A DNA stretch of 64,000 bases from Thermomicrobiales bacterium (GTDB lineage Bacteria > Chloroflexota > Chloroflexia > Thermomicrobiales > UBA6265): positions 62,001-126,000 of the forward strand of contig JAHBVL010000003.1 in the NCBI GenBank assembly GCA_019637585.1. Direction: 5' to 3'. The first letter of the stretch is position 1. The number at the start of each line of letters is the position of its first letter. The notes below the pieces were generated by a model. It worked only from the letters and a program-made list of their open reading frames with translations. It was not told the origin of the DNA and ran no database searches. Positions 44,373 through 52,926 of the stretch are shown one piece after another. The translations under genes were made by a program, and so were the position numbers.

Positions 44373-45296
44373 TTAGTCACCCGCTCCATGAGCGGGGGCA
44401 TGTGCGCCTTCCTTCTTATGCGCGTCCTCATGTTCGTCATCGTGACCATGAGCAGCAGCCACCGCGATGTAGATCAATGTCAGCATCGCAAAGACCAATG
44501 CCTGAATGGTTCCGAACATCAACTCCAGGAAAAGGAAGATGACCGGCACGAAGATCGGGATCACGGCGATGCTCACCTTGGCCCCGATCGCGTACATCAC
44601 GCCCAACAGCGCTTCTCCGGCAAAGACATTGCCGAAAAGTCGAGCGGAGAGCGAGATGATTCGCGAGAATTCAGAAATGAGCTCAATTGGAAAGAGAAAG
44701 GGCGGATCCGCCATGTGCTTGAGACGCCCGACCACGCCATGCGCCCGGATGCCGTAGACCTGCACCGCAACGAAGGTCACCAGCGCCATCGCCAGCGTCA
44801 TGTTCAGGTCGGCTGTCGGCGGACGCAGGAACGGCACGAGCACTTCACCATGCTCTTCATCGGCGGCGCCGGTGACAAAGCTCTGCGGCGTATCCGAACC
44901 AGCAGCGGCCAGCGTGTAGACCGCTGCCTCTTCTGTGTGCTCGCCGGCTTCTTCCGCGTGATCGCTTTCCTTATTGATGCCGACCGTGCCGACACCCGGC
45001 AGCAAACCCGAGTAGTTCGCCAGCATGATGAAAATGAACAATCCCGAAACCAGCGGGAAAATCCGCCGCCCCAGCGACTTGCCGCCCGCGCTCTCGGTCA
45101 TGCCCAGCAGGAACTCGAGAATCAGCTCGACCATCGCCTGCAAGCGCCCTGGCACCAGGGTTGCCCGGCGCGCCACAAACGCCCCGACCAGAAGAATCAA
45201 CGCCATGACCAGAAGCATCGTCAGGAAGGAGTTCGTAATCGAAAAAGGGCCGATCTTGAACAACTCTTCGGCTGCAAGCTCGATATGGACTTCCAT
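44373..45296 (-). CDS. atpB: F1Fo ATP synthase subunit a, with acidic/His insertion
   Basis: This 307-residue membrane stator channel has the essential Arg219 in SLSARLFGN and the late helices LGVMYAIGAK and FLELMFGTIQALVFAML. Two features are unusual. Between helix 3 and the next helix, residues about 107-153 form an acidic, His-containing insertion (SDHAEEAGEHTEEAA). The last 23 residues are His/Asp/Glu/Lys rich (HGHDDEHEDAHKKEGAHAPAHG). Both should lie outside the membrane. Typical bacterial subunit a has 240-290 residues. Confidence 0.95.
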   Translation of the reverse strand: MEVHIELAAEELFKIGPFSITNSFLTMLLVMALILLVGAFVARRATLVPGRLQAMVELILEFLLGMTESAGGKSLGRRIFPLVSGLFIFIMLANYSGLLPGVGTVGINKESDHAEEAGEHTEEAAVYTLAAAGSDTPQSFVTGAADEEHGEVLVPFLRPPTADLNMTLAMALVTFVAVQVYGIRAHGVVGRLKHMADPPFLFPIELISEFSRIISLSARLFGNVFAGEALLGVMYAIGAKVSIAVIPIFVPVIFLFLELMFGTIQALVFAMLTLIYIAVAAAHGHDDEHEDAHKKEGAHAPAHGAGD

Positions 45297-45322
45297 CGAT
45301 ACTGATGCTCCCGTCGTACCTG

Positions 45323-45631
45323 TCAGCCGTCAGCGGCCGATTTCGAATTCGACCGCTTGCTGGCAAACCTGGTGATCTGCCGAGTGACCACCTTCGGCTC
45401 ACGATCTTTCTGTCCCAGCATCGCCAACTCATAGAGCTGATATGCCGCGACGATCAACCCCAACGCGACCCCCAAAAGGGTGAACCAGGGACTCGTCTCG
45501 AGCCACTCGTCGAGAAGAATACCGCCGACAATGCAAATGATGATGCTCACCACAATAGAGCAGCCAAGCCCTGCTGCGACTCCGGCTGCTCGTGCATCGT
45601 CATTATCGACGGGTGAAGGGGGGTTCTGCAC
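45323..45631 (-). CDS. AtpZ/AtpI-like ATP synthase accessory membrane protein
   Basis: This 102-residue protein has two membrane helices (about 18-42 and 49-68) of the AtpZ/AtpI family, which assist c-ring assembly or carry Mg2+/Ca2+ in other bacteria. The conserved GGILLDEWLETSPWFTLLGVALG joins the helices. The GTG at 45631 is 9 nt after AAGGAGG; a TTG at 45640 would touch the ribosome site and is rejected. It is the first gene of the atp operon. Confidence 0.88.
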   Translation of the reverse strand: MQNPPSPVDNDDARAAGVAAGLGCSIVVSIIICIVGGILLDEWLETSPWFTLLGVALGLIVAAYQLYELAMLGQKDREPKVVTRQITRFASKRSNSKSAADG

Positions 45632-45660
45632 TCCGGCCAACCTCCTTCATTCGATTGCGC

Positions 45661-45689
45661 ATTTTATCACAATCTCGGGGGAGTGTGCA
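45661..45689 (-). promoter_or_regulatory. Candidate promoter of the atp operon
   Basis: On the minus strand TGCACA (45689-45684) is followed after 17 bp by TAAAAT (45666-45661), about 30 nt before the first gene. The -10 matches 5 of 6 consensus bases and the -35 matches 4 of 6. Confidence 0.5.
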
Positions 45690-45765
45690 TCTCCCCTCCA
45701 GTGTTGGATGATCGTGCTGGCGTCGATCACAATTCCAGCCGGATCACGTTTTCTGAGAGTACCCT

Positions 45766-47175
45766 GTGCAGGAATCCGACGCATCCACAGACGACAAAAC
45801 CGACGACCACGCCAGCCAGTTGACGGTGATGAACCGGCAGCGCGTGTTCGGTCTGGCGTTGCCGATCATCGGCGAACAGCTTCTTCACACCCTGGTCGTG
45901 GCCGTCGACACCATCCTGGTGGCCCGGTTGGGGAAAGAAGCCGTCGCCGGCGTCGGAACAGCGGTCGAGCTCATCTATTTCATCATCGCCATTCTGATCG
46001 CGCTGGAGATCGGCGCGACAGTCCTCATCTCGCAGGCGTTCGGCGCCGGAAAAACCGATCGCGTCGTGCTGCTGGCTCGTCAGGCTCTCTCCTGGGCCGT
46101 CGCAATCTCCATACCGGTTTCGATCCTCGGGTACATCGCCGCGCCGCGAGTCATTTCGCTCTTCGGGCTCGAACCGGAGGTCGCCGCGCACGCCAACGCC
46201 TATCTCCGCATTACCGCGGCATCGGCGATTGCGCTCCTTCTTACCTTTGTGAGTGGCTCGATCTTCCGGGGGCGCGGTGACAGCCGTACCCCACTGATGG
46301 CCGCGGTTGTGGCCAACATCGTCAATGTCTTCGCCTCGTATGCCCTCATCTTCGGCAAGTTCGGTCTTCCCGAGCTGGGTGTGGAGGGCAGCGCCTGGGG
46401 CGCTGCGCTCGGGCGCTCCGCCGCCGCCGTGATCATGATCTGGCTGCTCTACACCGGGAAGCGGGGTATCACCATTCGGGGCGACGCATCCTGGATACCC
46501 AGGCTGGATGTCGGCAAATCCCTCTTCCGGCTTGGCGTGCCGGCGTCGCTCGAGCAAATCGTGGCGTCGTCGGGGTTTGTCACGATGCTCGCCGTCGTGG
46601 CCATGATCGGCACCCCGGCGCTGGCCGCCCAGCAGATCGCCTTCACCGCGCTGTCGATGGCCTTCATGCCCGGATTCGGGTTCGGTCTTGCCGCGACCGC
46701 GCTGATCGGCCAAAGCGTCGGAGCCAAACAGCTCGGCCACGCGGCTGAGGCATCCCGAATCGCTGAACGCTGGGCGATCATCTGGATGGCCACAGGAGGG
46801 GTCATCTACTTCCTGTTCGCGCCCCAGATCATGAGCATCTTCACCGACGAAACCGACGTGGTGAACCATGGCGTCAATGCGCTCCGGGCGTTGGCTATCG
46901 GATTGCCGATCTGGGCGGTTTGGTCGGTCTATGCCGGGTCGCTGCGCGGCATCGGGGACACGATTTCACCCCTCATCTCGGATGGAACCACCGTCTGGGC
47001 ATCGGTCTTGCTGGCCTTCATCTGGGTGCGCTGGTTCGATGCCGGTCTCGGCACGGTCTGGCTCACCTATGTCGCCTCGGCTCCATTCGCCGCCGGGTTC
47101 AACCGGTGGCGGTACTGGCGACAGCTCAACTCTGGCAAAATCAGACCGGCAGGTGGACTCGAAGCCTTCCACTGA
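45766..47175 (+). CDS. MATE family efflux transporter
   Basis: This 469-residue multidrug and toxin extrusion carrier has twelve membrane helices in two bundles. Family landmarks are LALPIIGEQLLHTLVVAVDTILVARLG at the N-terminus, FRGRGDSRTP and ELGVEGSAWG, with QQIAFTALSMAFMPGFGFG in the second half. It exchanges cationic drugs or metabolites for Na+ or H+. The start is GTG at 45766; ATG 45829 would remove 21 polar residues. It is divergent from the atp operon and precedes the C45 hydrolase by 16 nt. Confidence 0.93.
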   Translation: MQESDASTDDKTDDHASQLTVMNRQRVFGLALPIIGEQLLHTLVVAVDTILVARLGKEAVAGVGTAVELIYFIIAILIALEIGATVLISQAFGAGKTDRVVLLARQALSWAVAISIPVSILGYIAAPRVISLFGLEPEVAAHANAYLRITAASAIALLLTFVSGSIFRGRGDSRTPLMAAVVANIVNVFASYALIFGKFGLPELGVEGSAWGAALGRSAAAVIMIWLLYTGKRGITIRGDASWIPRLDVGKSLFRLGVPASLEQIVASSGFVTMLAVVAMIGTPALAAQQIAFTALSMAFMPGFGFGLAATALIGQSVGAKQLGHAAEASRIAERWAIIWMATGGVIYFLFAPQIMSIFTDETDVVNHGVNALRALAIGLPIWAVWSVYAGSLRGIGDTISPLISDGTTVWASVLLAFIWVRWFDAGLGTVWLTYVASAPFAAGFNRWRYWRQLNSGKIRPAGGLEAFH

Positions 47176-47191
47176 GCGCCGGAGCACGGGC

Positions 47192-48232
47192 ATGATCGAT
47201 CTGATCGAAACAGGCGGCACACCGTTCGACATCGGCCACGATGTCGGAACCGCGCAGCGCGAGGTCATTCGGCAGGCGCTCGCCGACACGCACGCCCTCT
47301 TCGCCGAAGCCGGCGATCCCGCCGCGTTCGACCGAACCGGCCCGTTCGCCGAAGCGATCGAGCAGCATGCTCTCCCGGTGGCGGCCGAAATGCGAGGCAT
47401 GGCCGCAGGGAGCGGATTGACCTACGAGGAAATCGTCTTCATCAATGCCACTGCCGAGCTCGATCTGGATGCCGGCCGGCACACCGCCTGCACCATCGCC
47501 GGGATCACGGGACACGGCACCACAGACGGCCATGTCCTCGTTGCCCACAATGAGGACGAAACGGCGGGACTGGACAAAACCACCTACCTCGTCAAAGCCG
47601 AACCGGACGGCGCACCGGCGTTCGTCGCCTTCACGTATGCCGGATTGATGCTCCACCAGGGGGTGAATGCCGCCGGGATCGCATCAGTCGGCAATGCGCT
47701 CAACGCGCCCGACGCAACGCCCGGCGGCGTGCCGAAGCTCATCCAGTACCGTCGCGCCCTGGCCGAATCGACCATCGAGGCCGCCATTCGGGCAGTCACC
47801 ATCCCCGAGCGAGGGTTCGGCAACAACCACCTCCTGGCCACGGCTGATGGCGACATCTACGACCTGGAGGTGAGCGGCTCCGACTGGCGGATGATGCCGG
47901 CTGGCAACCGCTTTCTCGTTCACGCCAATCACTTCACCCATCCGGACCTCCTGCCGCTCGACACCGGCGACGACCTCCTGAACTCGCGACTCCGCGAACA
48001 GCGGCTCCACAACCTGATCGACGCCGCCTTCGGCACGATCACGCCCGACTCGCTCCGGACCATGATGTCCGACCACGCCAACTACCCGAAATCGATCTGC
48101 AAACACGCCACCCCCGACAGCGACCTCGACTACGGCACCATCGGCAGCGTCGTCATCGACGTCACCACCCGAACCTTGTGGGCCTGCGCGGGGAATCCAT
48201 GCCGGTCGGAGTGGCGGAAGGTGGGGTTGTAG
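47192..48232 (+). CDS. C45-family N-terminal nucleophile hydrolase (acyl-CoA:6-APA acyltransferase-like)
   Basis: This 346-residue protein is like peptidase family C45/isopenicillin N acyltransferase. These enzymes self-cleave to expose a catalytic cysteine and then hydrolyse or transfer amide-linked acyl groups. The predicted nucleophile is Cys100 in HTACTIAG, after a pro-region with FDIGHDVGTAQRE and GLTYEEIVFINATAE. Family features HVLVAHNED, LMLHQGVNAAGIASVGNAL and the C-terminal IDVTTRTLWACAGNP are present. No signal peptide is seen. It is probably co-transcribed with the MATE exporter, which suggests handling and export of a small amide compound; that link is inference. Confidence 0.88.
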   Translation: MIDLIETGGTPFDIGHDVGTAQREVIRQALADTHALFAEAGDPAAFDRTGPFAEAIEQHALPVAAEMRGMAAGSGLTYEEIVFINATAELDLDAGRHTACTIAGITGHGTTDGHVLVAHNEDETAGLDKTTYLVKAEPDGAPAFVAFTYAGLMLHQGVNAAGIASVGNALNAPDATPGGVPKLIQYRRALAESTIEAAIRAVTIPERGFGNNHLLATADGDIYDLEVSGSDWRMMPAGNRFLVHANHFTHPDLLPLDTGDDLLNSRLREQRLHNLIDAAFGTITPDSLRTMMSDHANYPKSICKHATPDSDLDYGTIGSVVIDVTTRTLWACAGNPCRSEWRKVGL

Positions 48233-48248
48233 CGGCCCGCCTACGCTC

Positions 48249-48273
48249 GTAGTTCGGGCACCTGTGGCCCGAC
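48249..48273. repeat. GTAGTTCGGGC-type short repeat (copy 2)
   Basis: GTAGTTCGGGCACCTGTGGC then CCGAC, identical except for one base to 31660-31684, lies directly downstream of the C45 gene. Confidence 0.85.
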
Positions 48274-48278
48274 GTTAG

Positions 48279-48334
48279 CAGTCGGCAGTCGGCAGTCGGC
48301 AGTCGGCAGTCGGCAGTCGGCAGTCGGCAGTCGG
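48279..48334. repeat. Heptamer tandem array (CAGTCGG)8
   Basis: Eight perfect head-to-tail CAGTCGG units occupy 56 bp, then GATAGAG follows. The array abuts the broken end of the DUF5131-like remnant and is the kind of simple repeat prone to slippage. Confidence 0.95.
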
Positions 48335-48586
48335 ATAGAGCATCGATTGCCTTCCCACGCGCCGATGGCGGTCAGCGCACGCGGCTTCTTCTCCGTCAGC
48401 GGAATGCCCAGCCATTCCGGCCAGAGCCGCCGATCGAACCCGTGCTCGTACGGATGCCCTGGCACACCGCGAAAACGCTCGGCAAAGACCTTTGGGTAGC
48501 AGTGGTCGCAACCAGCCAATACCCGGGCATCCGGTCATCGGATTCCAAGTAGCGTCGGTCTGTTTGATGGGCGTAACAAGTAGCAT
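48335..48586 (-). pseudogene. Degenerate DUF5131 / phage Gp37-Gp68 family gene fragment
   Basis: Reading the minus strand, one frame gives QTDATWNPMTGCPG and the next frame gives AGCDHCYPKVFAERFRG then HPYEHGFDRRLWPEWL. Together these match the N-terminus of DUF5131 (Gp37/Gp68) proteins, which begin with WTDxTWNPxTGC and CDHCYA motifs. A frameshift lies near 48525, and the 3' part is lost where the heptamer array begins. Intact members have about 240-300 residues, so about two thirds is missing. The family occurs in phages and integrated elements; its function is not established. Confidence 0.7.
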
Positions 48587-48640
48587 GTCTTCTCCTGAAC
48601 GCCCGCGCTACGTGGCGATGCCAGCGAACACCGACGCAGT

Positions 48641-48669
48641 TAGTCAGAAAAGAACATTTGTACTATACT
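48641..48669 (+). promoter_or_regulatory. Candidate promoter of the PIN module
   Basis: TAGTCA (48641-48646), 17 bp spacer, TATACT (48664-48669). It lies about 140 nt before the first gene of the two-gene PIN module, in a spacer otherwise without features. Confidence 0.4.
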
Positions 48670-48808
48670 GCATCCAAAGAGCGGACCTATAGGATGTGCT
48701 GTCACGGCTCCCGTGCCTGACCGCTCCCCACCACTAGTCTTTCGGTCGCCGAATTCACGGTGCAACTTGCTATCTTCTCTTTGCTGCATCAATATGACGG
48801 TGTTATGA

Positions 48809-49615
48809 ATGGAATCGGTTGCCATGCAGCAATCTAGTACCAGACAGTTCGTCATTCAATTGGATGACACAACGTCGCTTCAGCGCCTCGCTCGCGCTAT
48901 GGAGGCTTGGGATGAAGCGATGTCCAAGACGACCGAGATGATCGGACCTGATCATGTTCTCGGCATTGAAGTAGAGGATTTGTCTCCAGGTAGTGCAATG
49001 ATTTCGTTGCTTGGAACGTTTGACAGCGACCAATCGGCCAACGATTTCACGGCGGAGATCGTTCGCTTCAATCGTGCTGTAGGCAGTGGAAAGATCGACG
49101 CCTTGCCACCGAAGTTGCAGTCGACAGCAATTCGAATGAGAAAAGTTTCGGAGCTGGACAATGGTGCCGGAATGGTACTAGCGACCCAGGATGAAGATGT
49201 CTACGTGGCTCCCACGAGAGATGGAGGGGGCAACATCGTTCCTTTCCGTTACGAAGCGAGGAAGTCCGAATCGTATGGTGTGCTAACAGGTCGACTTCAG
49301 CAGATTACCAGTCGCTCGGGCGTTCGAGGGTCGCTCTACGACGTCGTTTTCGACCGAGCGGTTCGAATCTACTTCAACCCGGATGCCGCTGAGGAACTGC
49401 GCCAGAAGTGGAACAAGGAGGTACAGGTAACAGGACTGATTCGGCGGGACCCAGCTTCTGGTCTGCCTCTGTCAGTGCGAGATGTCACCTCTACTGTTGA
49501 ACTCGAATCGAAGGTCAACCCAGACGCATGGCGGGTTGCGTATGGTGTGCTCTCGGGCCAACTTCCTGATGTACCCTCTGCCGAGCTCGTAAGGCGACTT
49601 CGCGAGAATGACTAG
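48809..49615 (+). CDS. Hypothetical protein paired with PIN nuclease (candidate antitoxin, OB-like C-terminal half)
   Basis: I do not recognise this 268-residue protein as a named family. The N-terminal part (about 10-115) is an alpha/beta region with FVIQLDDTTSLQRLARAM and ALPPKLQSTAIRMRKV. The C-terminal part (about 155-232) has the alternating pattern GVLTGRLQQI, LYDVVFDRAVRIYF and EVQVTGLIRRD, which resembles a small OB-type beta barrel. It ends with SAELVRRLREND, a short charged helix like the toxin-binding tails of antitoxins. It overlaps the PIN gene by 8 nt, and both have noticeably lower GC than the surrounding genes. Initiation at 48809 is assumed; 48824 is possible. Confidence 0.75.
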   Translation: MESVAMQQSSTRQFVIQLDDTTSLQRLARAMEAWDEAMSKTTEMIGPDHVLGIEVEDLSPGSAMISLLGTFDSDQSANDFTAEIVRFNRAVGSGKIDALPPKLQSTAIRMRKVSELDNGAGMVLATQDEDVYVAPTRDGGGNIVPFRYEARKSESYGVLTGRLQQITSRSGVRGSLYDVVFDRAVRIYFNPDAAEELRQKWNKEVQVTGLIRRDPASGLPLSVRDVTSTVELESKVNPDAWRVAYGVLSGQLPDVPSAELVRRLREND

Positions 49616-50099
49616 CAGGATATACCTCGATACGTCGACGATTATTAGCTATCTCAACAGCGAGGGCAGGCGTGGCAATGTGATGAAGACCGCGCTAGAA
49701 TCGGCAGCGAGCAACTCTTCATTTCTTCTGTATACTTCTGTCGCATCAATTGCAGAAGTAGTACACATCCTTGAGGCGAACCGGGTTCGTCCCGAATCTG
49801 GTCCCACGATCGACATGTTCTGGGACACAGCGCCCATCACGAAAGTCGAAATCAACGAGATATCTGCAAGAGAGTGTCGATCGTTGACGCGATTTCGATA
49901 CTTCGGGAACGGCAATCGGGCCAAGACCGACGTCAGCAAACGCTATACGATTGATGCGATTCACTTGGCGGTAGCGCGCTGGTTGCAGTGCGACGAACTG
50001 TGGACATATGATCCAAAGCATTTCCAAGCATTCAATGAACCGCCAGAGCTCGCAATTCGCGAACCGCACATGGACCAGCTGATGCTAGAAGGAATCTAG
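49608..50099 (+). CDS. PIN-domain ribonuclease (candidate VapC-like toxin)
   Basis: This 163-residue PIN-fold protein probably cleaves RNA with Mg2+ or Mn2+. The four acidic residues of the active site can be placed: Asp8 in YLDTST, Glu50 in SIAEVVHIL, Asp116 in TIDAIHLAVA and Asp135 in TYDPKHF. The overlap with the upstream 268-residue gene implies coupled translation, and antitoxin-before-toxin is the usual order. It is longer than typical VapC (about 130). Substrate could be tRNA, rRNA or mRNA. The toxin role is inferred from the family and gene pairing. Confidence 0.88.
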   Translation: MTSRIYLDTSTIISYLNSEGRRGNVMKTALESAASNSSFLLYTSVASIAEVVHILEANRVRPESGPTIDMFWDTAPITKVEINEISARECRSLTRFRYFGNGNRAKTDVSKRYTIDAIHLAVARWLQCDELWTYDPKHFQAFNEPPELAIREPHMDQLMLEGI

Positions 50100-51036
50100 C
50101 CAAACGCATCAAAGTGAAACAACTGATCTTCCCGCACGAATCACCATCGGGAATCGGTACTGTTTCGACATCGCGCAAGCGACTATCCCGCCCGCTCCCC
50201 CCATCGACCTCCTAAACACGAACTCCTCCTCCATCTCGGCCGTCGACCAGCCATGCGCATCTCACACCGCAGGGCCGAGCGCTGCGTGCAGATGCTACGG
50301 TCAGTTGGGAAGTCGGTTGTACGAAGTCGTGAGGGTTCGCTTCCTCAACTCCGCCTCCTCAACGCAGAGTCCGTGCGACATTTCCTGGCCAACTCCGGGC
50401 GCCCGCCAGCAGCTTAGACAGGGATGATTCATATCGCCAGGAGTCTATCATTCAAAGCGTGCCGGTTCATCTCACTGGCCTCTACCTGACCACCTGTGCG
50501 CCGGCGGAGTTGTCCCTCTCCCCTGCCCCTCTCCCGACCGCGGGAGAGGGCGTTATGGACCAGCTTGCCCTTCGCGATGTCGCAGCCATGCCGCCTCGCT
50601 GATTCCTTCTCGCCTTTCCACCTTCCACCGCGTCGGACCACAGGTGCCCGAACTACAGTTGCTTGATGCCGCCCCCGCCCTCCTCTTCACCCATCCGTCA
50701 CGTTCGGCCATGGGCGCAAGAACGACGTTTCCCGCCGCCCTTTCCGCGTCTCGCCTTTTCGCCTCGCCGAGCCACAGGCGCCCGATCGACGTTCCCCGTC
50801 GTCCTCTCCGCCTTTCCGCCTCTCCGCCTCTTCGCCTCTTCGCCTCTCCCCGTCTGGCCGTCTTGCCGACTCGCCGTCTCGCCGTCTCCGCCCCTCCCCC
50901 TCGTTTGGTATCATCGCTGCGGGGAAAGGTCGGGGGGTTTACGGGCGTACGGCGCTTCTCAGCGCTTTGCCTCATCACTCCTCGCCTGCGTTAACAACTG
51001 AGCGGTTCCCTCAGGGAGCCATACCAAAGGAGCGAA
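50100..51036. other. Gene-poor repeat-rich spacer before rny
   Basis: No supportable gene is seen in this 937 bp stretch. It holds the third copy of the C-rich hairpin (CCCTCTCCCG-ACCG-CGGGAGAGGG, 50527-50550) and the inverted third copy of the GTAGTTCGGGC repeat (50632-50656). It also holds a pyrimidine-rich low-complexity tract of CCGCCTCTT/TCGCCTCTCC units (about 50740-50910). The segment 50100-50410 shows no recognisable similarity. The rny promoter should lie in the last 100 bp. Confidence 0.7.
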
Positions 51037-52605
51037 ATGATGGAGGGTGCATTGCCCTTCATCCTCGAAGCGGTCTTGCTCATCGGCCTGACAGCTTTGG
51101 TCACCTATCTCTTTCTGGAGCGTCGCGCGCAATCTCGCGTGCGGCTCTCCCAGAGTGAGGCAGATCAGATCATTGCCGATGCCGAAGAGCGAAAACGACA
51201 ATCCGCTATCGAGGCGAAGGACGAAGCGATGCGGCTCCGCGCGGAGCTGGATCGCGAACTAGCCAACCGGCGTAAAGAAATCGATCGAATCGAACGCCGG
51301 GTTGAGCAGAAAGAAGAAAACATCGACCGCAAACTGCAGTCGGTCGAACAACGGGATCAAAACGTCCGCAAGGGGGAACAGGGCCTCGAACGTTCGCGGG
51401 AACAGTGGGAAACGGAACGAGTCCGCCAGCAGGCACAGCTCGATCAGGAACGCAACCGGCACATCCAGGAACTGGAGCGCGTTGCGGGACTGACAGCCGA
51501 AGAAGCCCGCCAGGAGCTTGTCGCGGAAGTCGAAGCAGAAGCGCGCGCCCAGGCGGCACGCCGCCTCCACGCGATCGAGCAGGAGATTCACGAAGAGGCC
51601 GACCGGCGCTCGCGGAAGATCCTCGCCACCACGATTCAGCGCATTGCCACGGACTACATCGCCGAATCAACGGTCGCCGTGGTTCCCCTCCCCAGTGATG
51701 ACATGAAGGGCCGGATCATCGGTCGAGAGGGCCGCAACATCCGCGCACTCGAACAGGCAACCGGTGTCGACCTCATCGTCGACGACACGCCGGAAGTCAT
51801 CATGATCTCAGCCTATGACCCACTCCGCCGGGAGCTGGCCCGCAGGGTGCTCTCCCGGTTGCTGCAGGATGGCCGAATCCATCCCACCCGCATCGAGGAA
51901 GTGGTGAACAAGGCTCAGGTCGAGCTCGATCAGACCATTCGGGAAGAAGGAGAGCGGATCGCGTTCGAAGCGAACGTGGCCGGGCTTCATCCTGATCTGA
52001 TCAAGCTGCTCGGACGTCTCAAGTACCGGACAAGCTACGGACAGAACGTCCTGGCCCACTCGCTCGAGGTGTCGGTCATCGCCGGGGCGCTCGCCGCGGA
52101 AATCGGTGCGGACATCAATGTCAGCAAAACCGCTGGGCTGTTGCACGACATCGGCAAAGCCGTCGATCATGAGGTCGAAGGACCCCACGCCCTCATTGGC
52201 GCCGATATCGCCAAACGGCTCGGCCGTTCCGCCAAGATCGTTCACGCGATCGCGGCGCACCACGGCGAGGAAGAGCCCGTAACGGTCGAAGCGTTCATCG
52301 TGGCAACGGCGGACGCGATCTCCGGCGCCCGTCCCGGCGCTCGCCGGGAAATGGTCGAGACCTATGTCAAGCGACTGGAAGCACTGGAAGGTGTGGCCAA
52401 CTCGTTCGACGGCGTCGAGAAATCGTTCGCCATTCAGGCCGGACGCGAAGTTCGGGTTTTGGTCTCGCCAAACAAGATCGACGACCTGGCCGCCAGCCGG
52501 CTGGCTCAGGACGTCGTGAAGAAGATCGAGGAAACCCTGGAGTACCCAGGCCAGATCAAGGTCACGGTGATCCGGGAAACACGATCGGTCGAGTACGCTC
52601 GATAG
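51037..52605 (+). CDS. rny: Ribonuclease Y
   Basis: RNase Y is a membrane-anchored endonuclease that starts mRNA decay. This 522-residue protein has the N-terminal anchor (residues 8-27), a long coiled coil (about 35-200), a KH domain with [16 protein letters not shown], and an HD domain with [12 protein letters not shown] and the second histidine cluster [11 protein letters not shown]. Conserved NVLAHSLEV and the C-terminal [18 protein letters not shown] end are normal. AAAGGAG precedes two in-frame ATGs at 51037 and 51040; the second has the better spacing. A strong terminator follows. Confidence 0.97.
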   Translation: MMEGALPFILEAVLLIGLTALVTYLFLERRAQSRVRLSQSEADQIIADAEERKRQSAIEAKDEAMRLRAELDRELANRRKEIDRIERRVEQKEENIDRKLQSVEQRDQNVRKGEQGLERSREQWETERVRQQAQLDQERNRHIQELERVAGLTAEEARQELVAEVEAEARAQAARRLHAIEQEIHEEADRRSRKILATTIQRIATDYIAESTVAVVPLPSDDMKGRIIGREGRNIRALEQATGVDLIVDDTPEVIMISAYDPLRRELARRVLSRLLQDGRIHPTRIEEVVNKAQVELDQTIREEGERIAFEANVAGLHPDLIKLLGRLKYRTSYGQNVLAHSLEVSVIAGALAAEIGADINVSKTAGLLHDIGKAVDHEVEGPHALIGADIAKRLGRSAKIVHAIAAHHGEEEPVTVEAFIVATADAISGARPGARREMVETYVKRLEALEGVANSFDGVEKSFAIQAGREVRVLVSPNKIDDLAASRLAQDVVKKIEETLEYPGQIKVTVIRETRSVEYAR

Positions 52606-52620
52606 CATCGCAACAAAAAA

Positions 52621-52652
52621 GGGAGTCATGCGGATTGCATGGCTCCCTTTTT
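52621..52652 (+). terminator. Intrinsic terminator of rny
   Basis: GGGAGTCATGC (52621-52631) pairs with GCATGGCTCCC (52637-52647) with a single G-T pair and a 5 nt loop, then TTTTTC. Six As precede the stem, so it could also work on the opposite strand. It is 15 nt after the rny stop. Confidence 0.92.
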
Positions 52653-52926
52653 CTTTCGCGAATTGTCGCAGGAATGACATGCCAGCGACTCTTGCGGTAT
52701 CCTTTGGCCGGTCGCAGGTCGGATAGGGGCTGCCTGGCGCGCCAACACGAGTCCAGACGCATTGCGCGTTTGGCGGTTTTGCGCGAACTCGGGTGGCCTT
52801 TGCTTTTAGCCCTTCCGTCTCGGCACGGGAGAGCGGATCTTTCGGCTATGTGCGTCATCGCGATTCCAGGAGTAATCGCGCCAGTGATTCAGACATGCGC
52901 CTTTGAACGCGCAGACGGAGAGCTCA

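Noticed and set aside
48279-48334. CRISPR array
   Set aside because: Units are 7 bp and contiguous with no spacers. No cas genes are in the window. The ATAGTT and 128 bp repeats also lack repeat-spacer form.
48241-48586. Two separate small minus-strand genes
   Set aside because: Their frames overlap and together match one DUF5131 N-terminus, so they are better read as a frameshifted remnant; the repeated LPTADCR peptide is only the heptamer array.
50640-50994. Open frames in the pyrimidine-rich tract before rny
   Set aside because: They consist of Ser/Pro/Arg or Glu/Arg low-complexity translation of simple repeats and lack ribosome sites.
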